Below, one piece after another: positions 36,694 to 44,656 of a stretch of 61,165 nucleotides of DNA. The stretch comes from Chloroflexota bacterium (lineage in GTDB: Bacteria; Chloroflexota; Dehalococcoidia; Dehalococcoidales; UBA5760): assembly GCA_015222205.1 (NCBI GenBank), contig JADFUW010000023.1, forward strand, positions 1 through 61,165, read 5' to 3'. The notes under the pieces were generated by a model, which was not told the origin of the DNA, searched no databases, and was given only the letters and a program-made list of their open reading frames with translations. Position 1 is the stretch's first letter; each line of letters opens with the position of its first letter. Position numbers and translations under genes: made by a program.

Positions 36694-38622
36694 TCAAGCG
36701 TAGCCGGGGCTGGTTTCAGTAGAAGGTTGCTGTATGGCCGGGGCTTTCCTGGGCACAGCCTTGGTTTTAGCTTTGGCCTTTATCGGTGGTGTGGTCGCCG
36801 GTTTGGCGGTAGCTACTTTTGGAGGGGCTGGGGTAGACTTGCTAAGTAGCTTCTCAAGTTCTTCGCCCTCCAGGGTCTCTTTGGTAATGAGCTCTTTAGC
36901 AATCTTTATCAGTTTCGTTTTGTTTTTGGTCAGAATCTTACTGGCTACTCTATGAGCGTTTCGGATAATCTTATTGACTTCTTCATCAATGGTGTCGGCT
37001 ATCTTGTCGCCGTAGTCCTTTTGCTCAGCGATTTCACGACCGAGGAAGACCATCTCCTGCTTGTCTCCAAAGGTTCGTGGTCCCAGTTTATCGCTCATGC
37101 CCAAATCAGTTACCATACTATGGGCAATCTTGGTCGCTAGTCCAATATCCTCATGAGCCCCTGATGTCCTCTCCTTGAAGATTAATTCTTCGGCAGTCAG
37201 GCCACCCAGAAGGGTAGCTAACCTATCCTTAAGTTGAGAACGCGTCATCAGGTATCGGTCTTCGGTAGGTAGCTGTCGGGTGTGACCCAGCGACATCCCA
37301 CGAGCCACTATGGAGATTTTATGTACCGGGTCAGCATTAGGCAGCACTTTGGCGACAAGGGCATGCCCGGCTTCGTGGTAGGCGGTGATTTCTTTTTCCT
37401 TGGGGCTTATCCGCCGGCTCTTTCTCTCTGGTCCGGCAATCACCCGGTCTATAGACTCCTCAATCTCCGGCATGTCAATAGTATCCTTGCCCCGCCGGGC
37501 GGCTAGAATGGCGGCCTCATTGACCAGATTGGCGAGGTCAGCACCACTGAAACCGGCAGTTTGTTTAGCTAATACTTCTAGGTCGACCGATTCTGCCAGC
37601 GGTTTACCGTTGGTATGTACTTTAAGGATTGCGGCTCGACCGTGGATATCGGGTCGGTCCAGGATCACTCGGCGGTCAAAGCGCCCTGGGCGCAGTAGAG
37701 CGGGGTCAAGTATATCTGGTCGGTTAGTAGCCGCTAGAATAATCACATTAGTATCGGTATCAAAGCCGTCCATCTCGGTTAGAATCTGGTTAAGGGTTTG
37801 TTCCCGCTCATCATGACCACCACCCAGCCCAGCACCACGGTGACGACCTACGGCATCAATCTCATCAATGAAGATAATACATGGGGTATTGCGTTTAGCT
37901 TGCTCAAAGAGGTCACGTACCCGAGAGGCACCGACACCAACAAACATCTCTACGAATTCGCTGCCGCTAATAGAGAAAAAGGGTACGCTAGCTTCACCAG
38001 CTATCGCCCGAGCCAGTAGCGTTTTTCCCGTGCCCGGTGGACCCACCAGTAATAATCCTCTGGGAATGCGAGCACCTAGCTTCTGAAACTTCTCCCGCGA
38101 CTTGAGAAAGTCTACTACTTCGTGGACTTCTTGCTTAGCCTCATCTACCCCGGCAACATCGTTAAAGGTTACTGTTGGCGTATGAGCTGGGAACAACCGG
38201 GCTCGACTGCGGCCAAAACTCATCGCCTGGTTATTAACCCCCTGGGCTCGGCGGAAGAGGAAGAACAGTAAGCCACCAAATATCATGAGGGGAAGGAAGT
38301 TTAGCGCTAGGTTAGCCCAGTTAAACCCTGAAGGTTTTACCGTCCAATCTACTCCCTCAAAGTTAAACCCTAGTTCCTGGAGGTCAACCAAGCTCATATT
38401 ACCTATGGTTGCTTTTAGCTCTGTGCCGGCAGTACTGGTGATGAGTAATTCTTCACCATCGACAATAATCTCCTCTATCTCGTTATTCTGGGACATGGCA
38501 ATAGCTTCGTCGACGCTGATTTCCTCAGGTTTATTAGTCGTCGGTGCGAAATAGGAGAAAAGGGCTATGGCAACACTTAGCATAGCGATAAATATTATTA
38601 GGTTACGGTTCAAACCAAACAT
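36694..38622 (-). CDS. ftsH: ATP-dependent zinc metalloprotease FtsH
   Basis: Membrane-bound AAA+ protease for misfolded membrane proteins and short-lived regulators. 642 residues: two N-terminal membrane helices (about 7-24 and 108-126) enclosing a short periplasmic domain, a AAA+ domain with [15 protein letters not shown] (Walker A), [11 protein letters not shown] (Walker B) and RPGRFDRR, then the M41 peptidase with zinc site HEAGH. The C-terminal ~45 residues are an Ala/Pro/Lys-rich tail ([20 protein letters not shown]) unlike the E. coli enzyme. Monocistronic; ribosome site GAAGGGT. Confidence 0.97.
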   Translation of the reverse strand: MFGLNRNLIIFIAMLSVAIALFSYFAPTTNKPEEISVDEAIAMSQNNEIEEIIVDGEELLITSTAGTELKATIGNMSLVDLQELGFNFEGVDWTVKPSGFNWANLALNFLPLMIFGGLLFFLFRRAQGVNNQAMSFGRSRARLFPAHTPTVTFNDVAGVDEAKQEVHEVVDFLKSREKFQKLGARIPRGLLLVGPPGTGKTLLARAIAGEASVPFFSISGSEFVEMFVGVGASRVRDLFEQAKRNTPCIIFIDEIDAVGRHRGAGLGGGHDEREQTLNQILTEMDGFDTDTNVIILAATNRPDILDPALLRPGRFDRRVILDRPDIHGRAAILKVHTNGKPLAESVDLEVLAKQTAGFSGADLANLVNEAAILAARRGKDTIDMPEIEESIDRVIAGPERKSRRISPKEKEITAYHEAGHALVAKVLPNADPVHKISIVARGMSLGHTRQLPTEDRYLMTRSQLKDRLATLLGGLTAEELIFKERTSGAHEDIGLATKIAHSMVTDLGMSDKLGPRTFGDKQEMVFLGREIAEQKDYGDKIADTIDEEVNKIIRNAHRVASKILTKNKTKLIKIAKELITKETLEGEELEKLLSKSTPAPPKVATAKPATTPPIKAKAKTKAVPRKAPAIQQPSTETSPGYA

Positions 38623-38751
38623 TACCCTTCACCCTGAGTTATAATTAGCCTTCAGGCTGAGCTACCTTATTCATGCAACCTATACACATTGATAATTAAT
38701 TATACCAGAAATAGTGAGTAAATGGAAAAACTAAAGCGACTCTTTAGGTAG

Positions 38752-39591
38752 TCAGCCTGCTTTTAGTAAGCTATTAGAGGTTTCTTGCAGGAGTAAAGCG
38801 TCCTCTTCTAGACTGGGACTTTCGCAGATAACCAGACCCTGGGCACCGTAATCCCGCAACGCTTGAAGAAGTTCAATGTATCGCAAATCTGACTCTTTTA
38901 GGTTCAGATGGTTTATTTCCCCCTTCTTCCCATAAGCAATACCAGAAACATGAAGGTGCATATTATCCAGGGCAGCTCTACCCAGCCGCTCTTTAACTTT
39001 AGTGAGGATAGAGGCGAACTCGGGGTAGGAGTTAAACTTCCCTGTCCGAGCATGCCAGTGAGCAAAGTCTATGCCGGGGGCTACCCCTTCCAGGTCAGCA
39101 CATAAATCAAGTATTTCTTCTATAGTTCCAAACTGGCTAACCTTACCCATAACTTCAGGTCTAATCCATACTTTATTGTTTTCGCTTTTGAGTTGGTTTA
39201 ATGCTTCGGTTAGGTGTTTCTTGACGGTATTATAGGTTTCCCGGGGTGGATCACCGAGGTAAAAAGCGGCATGGAAAACGACACTCTTGGCTCCACACAA
39301 AGAGGCGATGCGAGCTGCCTGAAGTAGCCGCTCCTGACTTGCCCTTATCTTTTCTGGCTCATGAGCATTAAAGTTTATAAAGTAAGGGGCGTGAGCAGAT
39401 AGTTTGATACCTGTTCTAGTTGCTGTTTCAGCAACCTGGTAAGCTGCCGTCTCGCTCATCTTTACCCCCTGGACAAATTCTATTTCCATACAGCCAAGTC
39501 CAAGCTCAGCAGCACGCTCGATTCCGGAGACAGTGGAGCGTAGTTTGGTACTATGAGGAATGCCGGCAGTTCCAAAAAGTAGCCCAGCCAT
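38752..39591 (-). CDS. TIM-barrel protein, endonuclease IV/xylose-isomerase-like
   Basis: 279 residues of the AP-endonuclease-2/sugar isomerase fold. LSAHAPYFINF (His in the second strand), VVFHAAFY, PEVMGKVSQFGTIEEILDL, PGIDFAHWHARTG, DNMHLHVSG and ICESPSLEEDAL place His, Glu and Asp residues where endonuclease IV binds its three metals. Full endonuclease IV has additional DNA-recognition loops that seem shortened here, so either a small Nfo-type AP endonuclease or a sugar-phosphate isomerase is possible. Ribosome site GGGGGAG before ATG 39591. Confidence 0.75.
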   Translation of the reverse strand: MAGLLFGTAGIPHSTKLRSTVSGIERAAELGLGCMEIEFVQGVKMSETAAYQVAETATRTGIKLSAHAPYFINFNAHEPEKIRASQERLLQAARIASLCGAKSVVFHAAFYLGDPPRETYNTVKKHLTEALNQLKSENNKVWIRPEVMGKVSQFGTIEEILDLCADLEGVAPGIDFAHWHARTGKFNSYPEFASILTKVKERLGRAALDNMHLHVSGIAYGKKGEINHLNLKESDLRYIELLQALRDYGAQGLVICESPSLEEDALLLQETSNSLLKAG

Positions 39592-39732
39592 TTATTGCTA
39601 CTCCCCCTTGCTTATTTTGAATAGACTAGTGTAGTATACCATAATTGGTGTGTTTGTTTAGCTGGTTCCAAGCTATAGCTTGTGTATTAGTGGCTACTCG
39701 TTTTTAAAATATTAACTAATGACTGATTGGGG
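39592..39732. other. Intergenic region with a perfect 14-bp palindrome
   Basis: Part of the ~400-nt gap between the divergent TIM-barrel and DksA-like genes. CAAGCTATAGCTTG at 39669-39682 is a perfect palindrome, a possible repressor site. No gene is seen. Confidence 0.5.
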
Positions 39733-39761
39733 TTGATAAAATAGACTAATTAGGGTACACT
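39733..39761 (+). promoter_or_regulatory. Candidate promoter upstream of the DksA-like gene
   Basis: TTGATA (39733-39738), 17 nt, TACACT (39756-39761). Transcription would begin near 39768 and meet the hairpin at 39773-39806 almost at once. Confidence 0.4.
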
Positions 39762-39772
39762 ATAAGAGTATA

Positions 39773-39815
39773 CCCTGCGCTCCTGGGTTTGGTATAGCGA
39801 GCAGGGGTTATTTTT
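39773..39815 (+). terminator. Hairpin plus T-run in the DksA-like gene leader
   Basis: CCCTGC (39773-39778) pairs with GCAGGG (39801-39806), with GCT/AGC stacked inside past a two-base bulge; it is followed by GTTATTTTTATTT. This looks like a Rho-independent terminator lying about 180 nt ahead of the coding start. It may attenuate the operon or end a short leader RNA. Confidence 0.45.
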
Positions 39816-39995
39816 ATTTGGCGGGTGGATAGTATCATTAGCCGATTATAAGTCGTAGCTGAGGTGGAACCAATTTTTTCTTGCCATCTTGCTTTCTTAG
39901 TTAATCACTAATATAATAGCTTACTCGTCAACTCAAAATAAGGAGAATCAAAAAGGCTACCTTGAAACTTGATAGGTAAGCTGGAGGAGGCTGGA

Positions 39996-40364
39996 GTGAG
40001 TTTTAACGTCGATTTACTTCGTTCTCACTTGGAGAGCGAGCAAGAGCACTTAGCTCATGAATTAGAGCAACTAAAGGCTAGCGTCCGCCCTGCCGATGAG
40101 AGGCGAGAGGGTAGCCCCTTTGGTAAAAGGGAGGAGGAGGCTACTGAGACTGCTGAGTTAGAGACGCGGTTGGGGTTAGAGAAGCGTATTAGAGACCAGT
40201 TAGCCGCTGTTGAGCACGCTTTATCTAAGTTTGAAAAAGGGACCTATGGTTTATGTGATATTTGCGGTCAACCTATAGACCCAGCTCGTTTGGAAGCCCT
40301 TCCCCAGGCAAGCCTGTGCTTGAATTGTAAGGCTAGTCAGGCAAAGGATGCGAAAGGCAAATAG
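39996..40364 (+). CDS. DksA/TraR-type zinc-finger protein
   Basis: 122 residues from GTG 39996, chosen because GGAGGAGG (39983-39990) sits 5 nt before it; the frame opens further upstream at TTG 39969 without a site. An N-terminal coiled-coil region (about 5-85) contains LESEQEHLAHELEQLKAS. The C-terminal C4 zinc finger is CDICGQPIDPARLEALPQAS followed by CLNC. Such proteins bind the RNA polymerase secondary channel (DksA) or are YteA-like. The DxxDxA acidic tip of true DksA is not evident. It overlaps lspA by 17 nt. The order with lspA and rluD nearby recalls the lspA neighbourhood of Gram-positive genomes. Confidence 0.83.
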   Translation: MSFNVDLLRSHLESEQEHLAHELEQLKASVRPADERREGSPFGKREEEATETAELETRLGLEKRIRDQLAAVEHALSKFEKGTYGLCDICGQPIDPARLEALPQASLCLNCKASQAKDAKGK

Positions 40365-40884
40365 TCTTCAGGGTAAGTGGTGGCAGGCTGTAGTCTTTTT
40401 TCTTATTGCCCTAGCGGTGGTGGTGGGAGACCAGCTCAGTAAAACCTGGATAAGGTCTAATTTGGCTTTAGGGCAGTCGTTACCTGAGGGAGAGTTTTTT
40501 CGGTTAACCCATGTCCAGAATACCGGCGCTGCCTTTGGCATATTTCAAAACCACACCTTCCCGCTAGCTATAGTCAGCTTGGTTGGTGCTGGCGGTATTC
40601 TCTTCTATACCTTCTTTGTGTGTCGTCGGTTTCCCCTTTTAAATAACATGATAAGCAAGGCGGCTTTGGGTTCTGTTCTCGGTGGCATCGTTGGTAATCT
40701 GATTGACCGGTTAAGCCTGGGTTATGTTACCGACTTTATTGGTGTCGGTACCTTTCCTGCATTTAATGTGGCTGATTCGGCAGTGACAGTAGGCGTTTCT
40801 GTATTTGCTGGTTTTCTAATCTATCTTCTCGTTAAGGAGAAGCGGGAAACAGAGGCGGACGAGGCAGCTTCCCAGAGAAACTAA
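40348..40884 (+). CDS. lspA: Lipoprotein signal peptidase (signal peptidase II)
   Basis: 178 residues, four membrane helices. The conserved segments are VVGDQLSKTW, HVQNTGAAFG, GGIVGNLIDRLSLGYVTDF (first catalytic Asp) and FPAFNVADSAVTVG (second catalytic Asp). It cleaves prolipoproteins after lipidation; the rhodanese lipoprotein at 53.2 kb would be a substrate. Its start lies inside the end of the DksA-like gene (17-nt overlap). The C-terminal tail is hydrophilic and charged. Confidence 0.95.
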   Translation: MRKANSLQGKWWQAVVFFLIALAVVVGDQLSKTWIRSNLALGQSLPEGEFFRLTHVQNTGAAFGIFQNHTFPLAIVSLVGAGGILFYTFFVCRRFPLLNNMISKAALGSVLGGIVGNLIDRLSLGYVTDFIGVGTFPAFNVADSAVTVGVSVFAGFLIYLLVKEKRETEADEAASQRN

Positions 40885-41078
40885 AGCCTTCCTCAGAGTG
40901 GCTTGAAGGGGGTGGGGGTGTGAGTGGGTATGGATTAACCCAAAAGCTACAGTTCACAGTAATTTATGGGAAAACCCTGCATTTAGTCAGGAAAAGATAC
41001 AAAAGAGTTGTGCTTTATTAGCGTAGGAAACTAAAGGCATTAACCTGATGATAGTCTTTGAGATATAACCCCCCCTTC

Positions 41079-41093
41079 TACTACCCGGTAGTA
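41079..41093. repeat. Inverted repeat TACTACC-C-GGTAGTA
   Basis: Seven-base arms around a single C, in the 359-nt gap between lspA and the small gene at 41244, about 100 nt ahead of that gene's promoter. It could be an operator half-site pair or a short hairpin. The rest of the gap (40885-41180) shows no gene I can support. Confidence 0.45.
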
Positions 41094-41180
41094 AAGACGC
41101 TTGGTTCTCGATTTTGGCATATTTGGTAGGTGTTACCCTCAACCAGAGAGACGAGAGTCCCTTCTTGTAGAGATAGGGTA

Positions 41181-41209
41181 TTGACAAATGTCCATTATTA
41201 TGCTATTCT
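41181..41209 (+). promoter_or_regulatory. Consensus promoter of the 41244 gene
   Basis: Perfect TTGACA (41181-41186), 17 nt, TATTCT (41204-41209). The start site would fall near 41216, inside the adjoining palindrome. Confidence 0.75.
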
Positions 41210-41226
41210 AGTGTCCTGCGACACTA
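41209..41226. promoter_or_regulatory. Palindromic operator candidate at the start site
   Basis: TAGTGTC-CTGC-GACACTA: perfect 7-base arms around 4 bases. It begins on the last base of the -10 box and spans the predicted transcription start. That is the classic position for a repressor that blocks promoter clearance. It could also fold as a short 5' UTR hairpin. Confidence 0.55.
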
Positions 41227-41243
41227 AGTGCGCAAGGGGAAAT

Positions 41244-41555
41244 GTGTTACCCGGTAAAATGATAATATTGCTCGCTATCGCAGAAGCCAGAGGGTTTGGT
41301 GAAAAGGTACCAACCTGCTCGATAGGGGATATGTCGGGTGAATATGTTGGCCACTTACACTATTTACTGGTCAGGTGCGGCTATCTGAAGAGTAATAGTT
41401 TAGGAGAATGTCAACTTACCTCGAGGGGCAGGGGAGCCCTTATTGATTACCTGTATAAGGATACAGATATAGTAACAGGTGCGATAAAAAAGTTAGAAGA
41501 CAGACACATTGAGGTTGGTCCAGCGATAGATAAAGTTAAAAGGGGAGTCAACTAG
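41244..41555 (+). CDS. Small winged-helix-like protein of unknown function
   Basis: 103 residues if it starts at GTG 41244 (AAGGGGA just upstream, spacing short); ATG 41259 is an alternative. An extended frame from 41130 runs back through the promoter and can be excluded. The sequence IGDMSGEYVGHLHYLLVRCG, then YLKSNSLGECQLTSRGRGAL, reads like helix-turn-helix plus wing: a recognition helix followed by a strand-turn-strand ending in TSRGR, as in MarR/PadR-type proteins. The palindrome over its own promoter supports autoregulation. Family not recognised. Neighbours lspA and rluD give no clue to its job. Confidence 0.5.
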   Translation: MLPGKMIILLAIAEARGFGEKVPTCSIGDMSGEYVGHLHYLLVRCGYLKSNSLGECQLTSRGRGALIDYLYKDTDIVTGAIKKLEDRHIEVGPAIDKVKRGVN

Positions 41556-42158
41556 AGAAAAATAACTTCTGCGCTACAGATGATTGCGAGAGCCCAGAGG
41601 TGGCATTGTGAGAATGAGGGTGGTTAATTACATGAATAGGGTCTTGTTTCGGGTAAGATGGCTAGCTATGTCTGATAGAAAGAGATATGCCTATCTGTTA
41701 GACCGAACAAGAGGGACGCTACGTGGACATCCATACCCTTCTTGCTGCTGACGGGCATTCGGCTGATGATGGGGAGGTATCAGCCAGTTTGCGGAGAGGG
41801 AATGAGAATATAATGAGAATATGAGGAATCTGCCCGATAAACTCGTCTAAAAGCGTTTGATATCTTCCCTCTCCCTGTCTTGGTGTGGTGGTAACTGCGA
41901 CTCAGAATAATGAGGAAAGCCCAGCTACCACCACACACTGGTTTTAGCCCTACCAATTGCTAGGCACGGTATTTTTCTCAGTGCCAATCAAACGGTGTTG
42001 TTGTTTTCATCATTGCCCCCGAAATTTTTGACTCGCATCTCCTCCTGTCTTAAAGTCTTGCCCTATAAATCCCTCTATCTATATTCGTTGCTTACTCCCT
42101 GAGGTAAGTGCTAGACTGCAAGGGAAACCATACGATGTATGTGGTGGGGTGAACTGTT
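41556..42158. other. 600-nt intergenic region without a supportable gene
   Basis: Only short frames (under 50 codons) are open, such as one from about 41610 to 41752, none with a good ribosome site. A hairpin with 11-base arms, GTGTGGTGGTA (41883-41893) and TACCACCACAC (41926-41936), encloses a 32-nt loop. The stretch may be a decayed gene or an untranslated leader of rluD. Confidence 0.5.
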
Positions 42159-43058
42159 TTGCACAAAGTATCTAGCTTTGTGGCTACCGAGCCGGGGGTG
42201 CGCCTTGATAAGTATGTTGCTGAAAAGTTTCCCGACCTCTCCCGTACCCAGGCTCAAAGGCTTGTTGATAATGGCTACGTCACGGTTAATGACCGTGTGG
42301 CTAAGGCCGGAGTGAAGCTTGATGCTGGTGATAGGGTAAGTATTACTCTACCTTCCCCTCCCCCCAGCCCCCTGTTACCAGAGGCGATGCCATTAAATAT
42401 CATTTATGAGGATAGCGACCTCTTGGTTATTGACAAACCAGCCGGCCTTGCTGTCCACCCGGCACCGGGACACCCCAGTCATACCCTGGTTAATGCTCTT
42501 CTGTCGCATCTCCCTGACCTGCCTGAGAGTGACTCACTGCGACCGGGAGTGGTGCATCGTCTGGATAAAGACGCCTCGGGGGTGATGGTGGTAGCCAAGA
42601 ACAGCCCAGCCCAGCTAGATTTGATTAGCCAGTTCAAAACCCACTCGGTGGTGAAGGCCTATGTGGTACTGGTTAAGGGGCGGCTCACCGCAGATGATGG
42701 CGTTATTGAGGCGCCTATTGGGCGTGACCCCCGCAACCGGAAGCGTATGGCGGTGGTGGCCGAGGGTAAGGGTAGGGAGGCACGCACCCACTATCATGTC
42801 GTTAAGCATCTAGAAAACTATACCCTGCTTGAAGTCAGACCGGAGACCGGTCGTACTCACCAGATTCGGGTTCACCTCTCGGCTATTGGCTATCCGGTAG
42901 CTGGCGATAAGGTCTATGGCGTAAAATCAGCCCAGTTGCCGCGCCTTTTCCTCCACGCCTGTCGCCTGGGCTTCAAGCTACCCTCCACCGGCGAATATAG
43001 AGAGTTCACCTCTAATCTGCCCCCGGATTTGGAGCAGGCACTAGCAGATATTGGCTAG
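42159..43058 (+). CDS. rluD: 23S rRNA pseudouridine synthase, RluD family
   Basis: 299 residues. N-terminal S4 RNA-binding domain (RLDKYVAEKFPDLSRTQAQR and VTVNDRVAKAGVKL), then the catalytic domain with GVVHRLDKDASGVMVVAK containing the nucleophilic Asp, plus LEVRPETGRTHQIRVH. It isomerises uridines 1911/1915/1917 of helix 69 in E. coli RluD; the exact target in this lineage may differ. Starts at TTG 42159. It is the usual lspA neighbour, separated here by 1.27 kb of accessory DNA. Confidence 0.93.
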   Translation: MHKVSSFVATEPGVRLDKYVAEKFPDLSRTQAQRLVDNGYVTVNDRVAKAGVKLDAGDRVSITLPSPPPSPLLPEAMPLNIIYEDSDLLVIDKPAGLAVHPAPGHPSHTLVNALLSHLPDLPESDSLRPGVVHRLDKDASGVMVVAKNSPAQLDLISQFKTHSVVKAYVVLVKGRLTADDGVIEAPIGRDPRNRKRMAVVAEGKGREARTHYHVVKHLENYTLLEVRPETGRTHQIRVHLSAIGYPVAGDKVYGVKSAQLPRLFLHACRLGFKLPSTGEYREFTSNLPPDLEQALADIG

Positions 43059-43123
43059 AATACTAAAGATTTAGGTGATAGAATGGGGGGGAAAGGGAAA
43101 TCAAAAGGAACTTTGGCGTTAAT

Positions 43124-43342
43124 ATGCCTAAACTGAAATCTAAGGTAGTTGAAGGGGATAAATTCTTTTACTCTGTTTCTTTTGACATAGATGATTTTAT
43201 TGGTGATGGCGTATGGTGGTTGGGAATTTATGATAGCCATCGAAATAAAATATATGATAAACCTCTTGCTTCAAGTATGGGCAAATCAGATATGTATCGG
43301 ATTGAAGATATTATCAAGCAAGAATTCTTAACATATAGGTAA
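43124..43342 (+). CDS. Small protein of unknown function, first gene of the EVE-nuclease cassette
   Basis: 72 residues, soluble: KFFYSVSFDIDDFIGDGVWW and LGIYDSHRNKIYDKPLASSM suggest a small beta-rich fold. No family recognised. The ribosome site AAGGAA lies about 13 nt before ATG 43124, longer than usual. It is A+T-rich like the next two genes and unlike rluD and gltX, and ends 12 nt before the EVE-nuclease gene. It may be an accessory, inhibitor or antitoxin-like subunit; this is a guess from position. Confidence 0.5.
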   Translation: MPKLKSKVVEGDKFFYSVSFDIDDFIGDGVWWLGIYDSHRNKIYDKPLASSMGKSDMYRIEDIIKQEFLTYR

Positions 43343-43354
43343 GGAGAATATGTT

Positions 43355-44386
43355 ATGAGAGCACATGTTTTTATAACCGATAAAGATACCTTCCCAGTAG
43401 TCAGAGATAACAGTTTTTGGGGCGTAGGGATAAAAGATATACCCAATACACTAGAGGAAGTAGTTAAGGAAAACTTGAGAAATGGTAAGAGACCATATTT
43501 TGGAATGATGGGTGATATTTTAGGTACACGAATAGGAGATGTGGTTTTTCTTTATGAAAGACAAATAGGATTCCACGGAATATATAAAATTACGAGTGAG
43601 CCATTTTTTGATGCTACGCCAATAGGATGTGTTGGGGAAATTTGGCCTATGAGGGTAAAGATAGAATGCTTAAATTATTTCCCTAAACCGGTGCCTGAAG
43701 ATTATCTATTCTCTACAAAAGAATATGAATCTAAATTTTGGGGGTGGTTTTATAGGAAAATACAGGGCGCAAGAGGAATTAACACTATAAATCCTGAGGC
43801 CACCGAAGCCCTTATTGAATTGCTTGTAAAGATGAACGGGAATGCCATAAATAAGCCCTCTTGGATTAAACCTTACCCCTCAAAAAATATTACTAAAATT
43901 ACCTTACCCTTAAATAGAGAGGGTAAAGTCTATTTGGAAGATATATTGAGAGCATGGTTAATTTCAAATATTGATAACCCCAACCGAAAAGATTTAAGGG
44001 ATATTTTTGGCCCTACCGAAGATATAGAGTGGTTTGCTAATAATGTGCCTTATCATGTTACACGAAAAAATATTGACGTCCTTTGTTATCATAAGAATAT
44101 GAAATATACAGGTTTCCCGCTAAGGTATCAATTTAGCGTTGTAGAATTAAAAAGAGACAGAGCCAAACCCGAAGACGTAACACAGGTTATCAACTACTCA
44201 AAATGGGTAGCGGGTCGGCTGGCGAACAATGAAATAGAAACTGTTCGACCTATTCTGATTGCTTTTGGTTTTGATGAAGAAACAATTACAAAAGCAAGAG
44301 ACAGTGATTTTAGCGACAGAGGAATCTCTCTTTTCCAATATGAGGTGAAAAATAGTGATTTAAGATTTGAAAAGGTGAGCGGATGA
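43355..44386 (+). CDS. EVE-like domain fused to a PD-(D/E)XK nuclease
   Basis: 343 residues. Residues about 1-115 resemble an EVE/PUA-type reader: FWGVGIKD, then GDVVFLYERQIGFHGIYKIT and SEPFFDATPI, then WPMRVKIECL. Such domains recognise modified bases in DNA or RNA. Residues about 190-310 look like a RecB/NucS-type nuclease: D241 in NIDVLC, E264-L-K266 in FSVVELKRD, and Q277-VIN-Y281, the D-ExK-QxxxY arrangement of PD-(D/E)XK enzymes. The combination suggests a modification-dependent endonuclease. It starts 12 nt after the 72-residue gene, behind AAGGAG, and overlaps the next gene by 4 nt (ATGA). The A+T-rich composition points to horizontal acquisition. Confidence 0.65.
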   Translation: MRAHVFITDKDTFPVVRDNSFWGVGIKDIPNTLEEVVKENLRNGKRPYFGMMGDILGTRIGDVVFLYERQIGFHGIYKITSEPFFDATPIGCVGEIWPMRVKIECLNYFPKPVPEDYLFSTKEYESKFWGWFYRKIQGARGINTINPEATEALIELLVKMNGNAINKPSWIKPYPSKNITKITLPLNREGKVYLEDILRAWLISNIDNPNRKDLRDIFGPTEDIEWFANNVPYHVTRKNIDVLCYHKNMKYTGFPLRYQFSVVELKRDRAKPEDVTQVINYSKWVAGRLANNEIETVRPILIAFGFDEETITKARDSDFSDRGISLFQYEVKNSDLRFEKVSG

Positions 44387-44640
44387 ATCGAAAAGAAGTG
44401 CCCCACAGAGTAACCCTATGGGAAAACGAAGACATAGATTACAATCACGTTCTATCTGATGGGTTTGGTATACCCGCAGTTGTCATATCATGTCCGATTG
44501 AAAGTGAATTTGGAAAATATACGGGTAAGGATGAATATGCAGAGGAGGTCGAAGGAATCAGCTTTGATGATTGCATGGACTGTGGGTTCTTTGGCGGATT
44601 TGGACTGGGACAAGAGATTTACTGCACTTACAAAAAGTAA
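44383..44640 (+). CDS. Small protein of unknown function, last gene of the EVE-nuclease cassette
   Basis: 85 residues; acidic, with VVISCPIESEFGKYTGKDEY and CMDCGFFGGFGLGQEIYC. The three cysteines (CxxC plus one near the C-terminus) could hold a metal or form a disulfide. It begins in a 4-nt ATGA overlap with the nuclease gene, so its translation is coupled. It ends 16 nt before gltX. No family recognised; a partner or immunity role is inferred only from the overlap. Confidence 0.55.
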   Translation: MNRKEVPHRVTLWENEDIDYNHVLSDGFGIPAVVISCPIESEFGKYTGKDEYAEEVEGISFDDCMDCGFFGGFGLGQEIYCTYKK

Positions 44641-44656
44641 AAGTTTGAGATGAGAT

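Noticed and set aside
39855-39880. AGGTGGAACC in the DksA-like leader, similar to the T-box motif that binds the tRNA acceptor end
   Set aside because: The hairpin terminator lies upstream, not downstream, of the motif. There is no recognisable specifier loop or Stem I, and the usual GCG after ACC is missing.
41130-41243. N-terminal extension of the small regulator-like gene
   Set aside because: It runs back across the consensus promoter and the operator palindrome, so it cannot be translated from that transcript.
41610-41820. Short open frames in the rluD upstream gap, one reading YVDIHTLLAADGHSADDGE
   Set aside because: Under 50 codons, no start with a ribosome site, and I could not place the text in a family.
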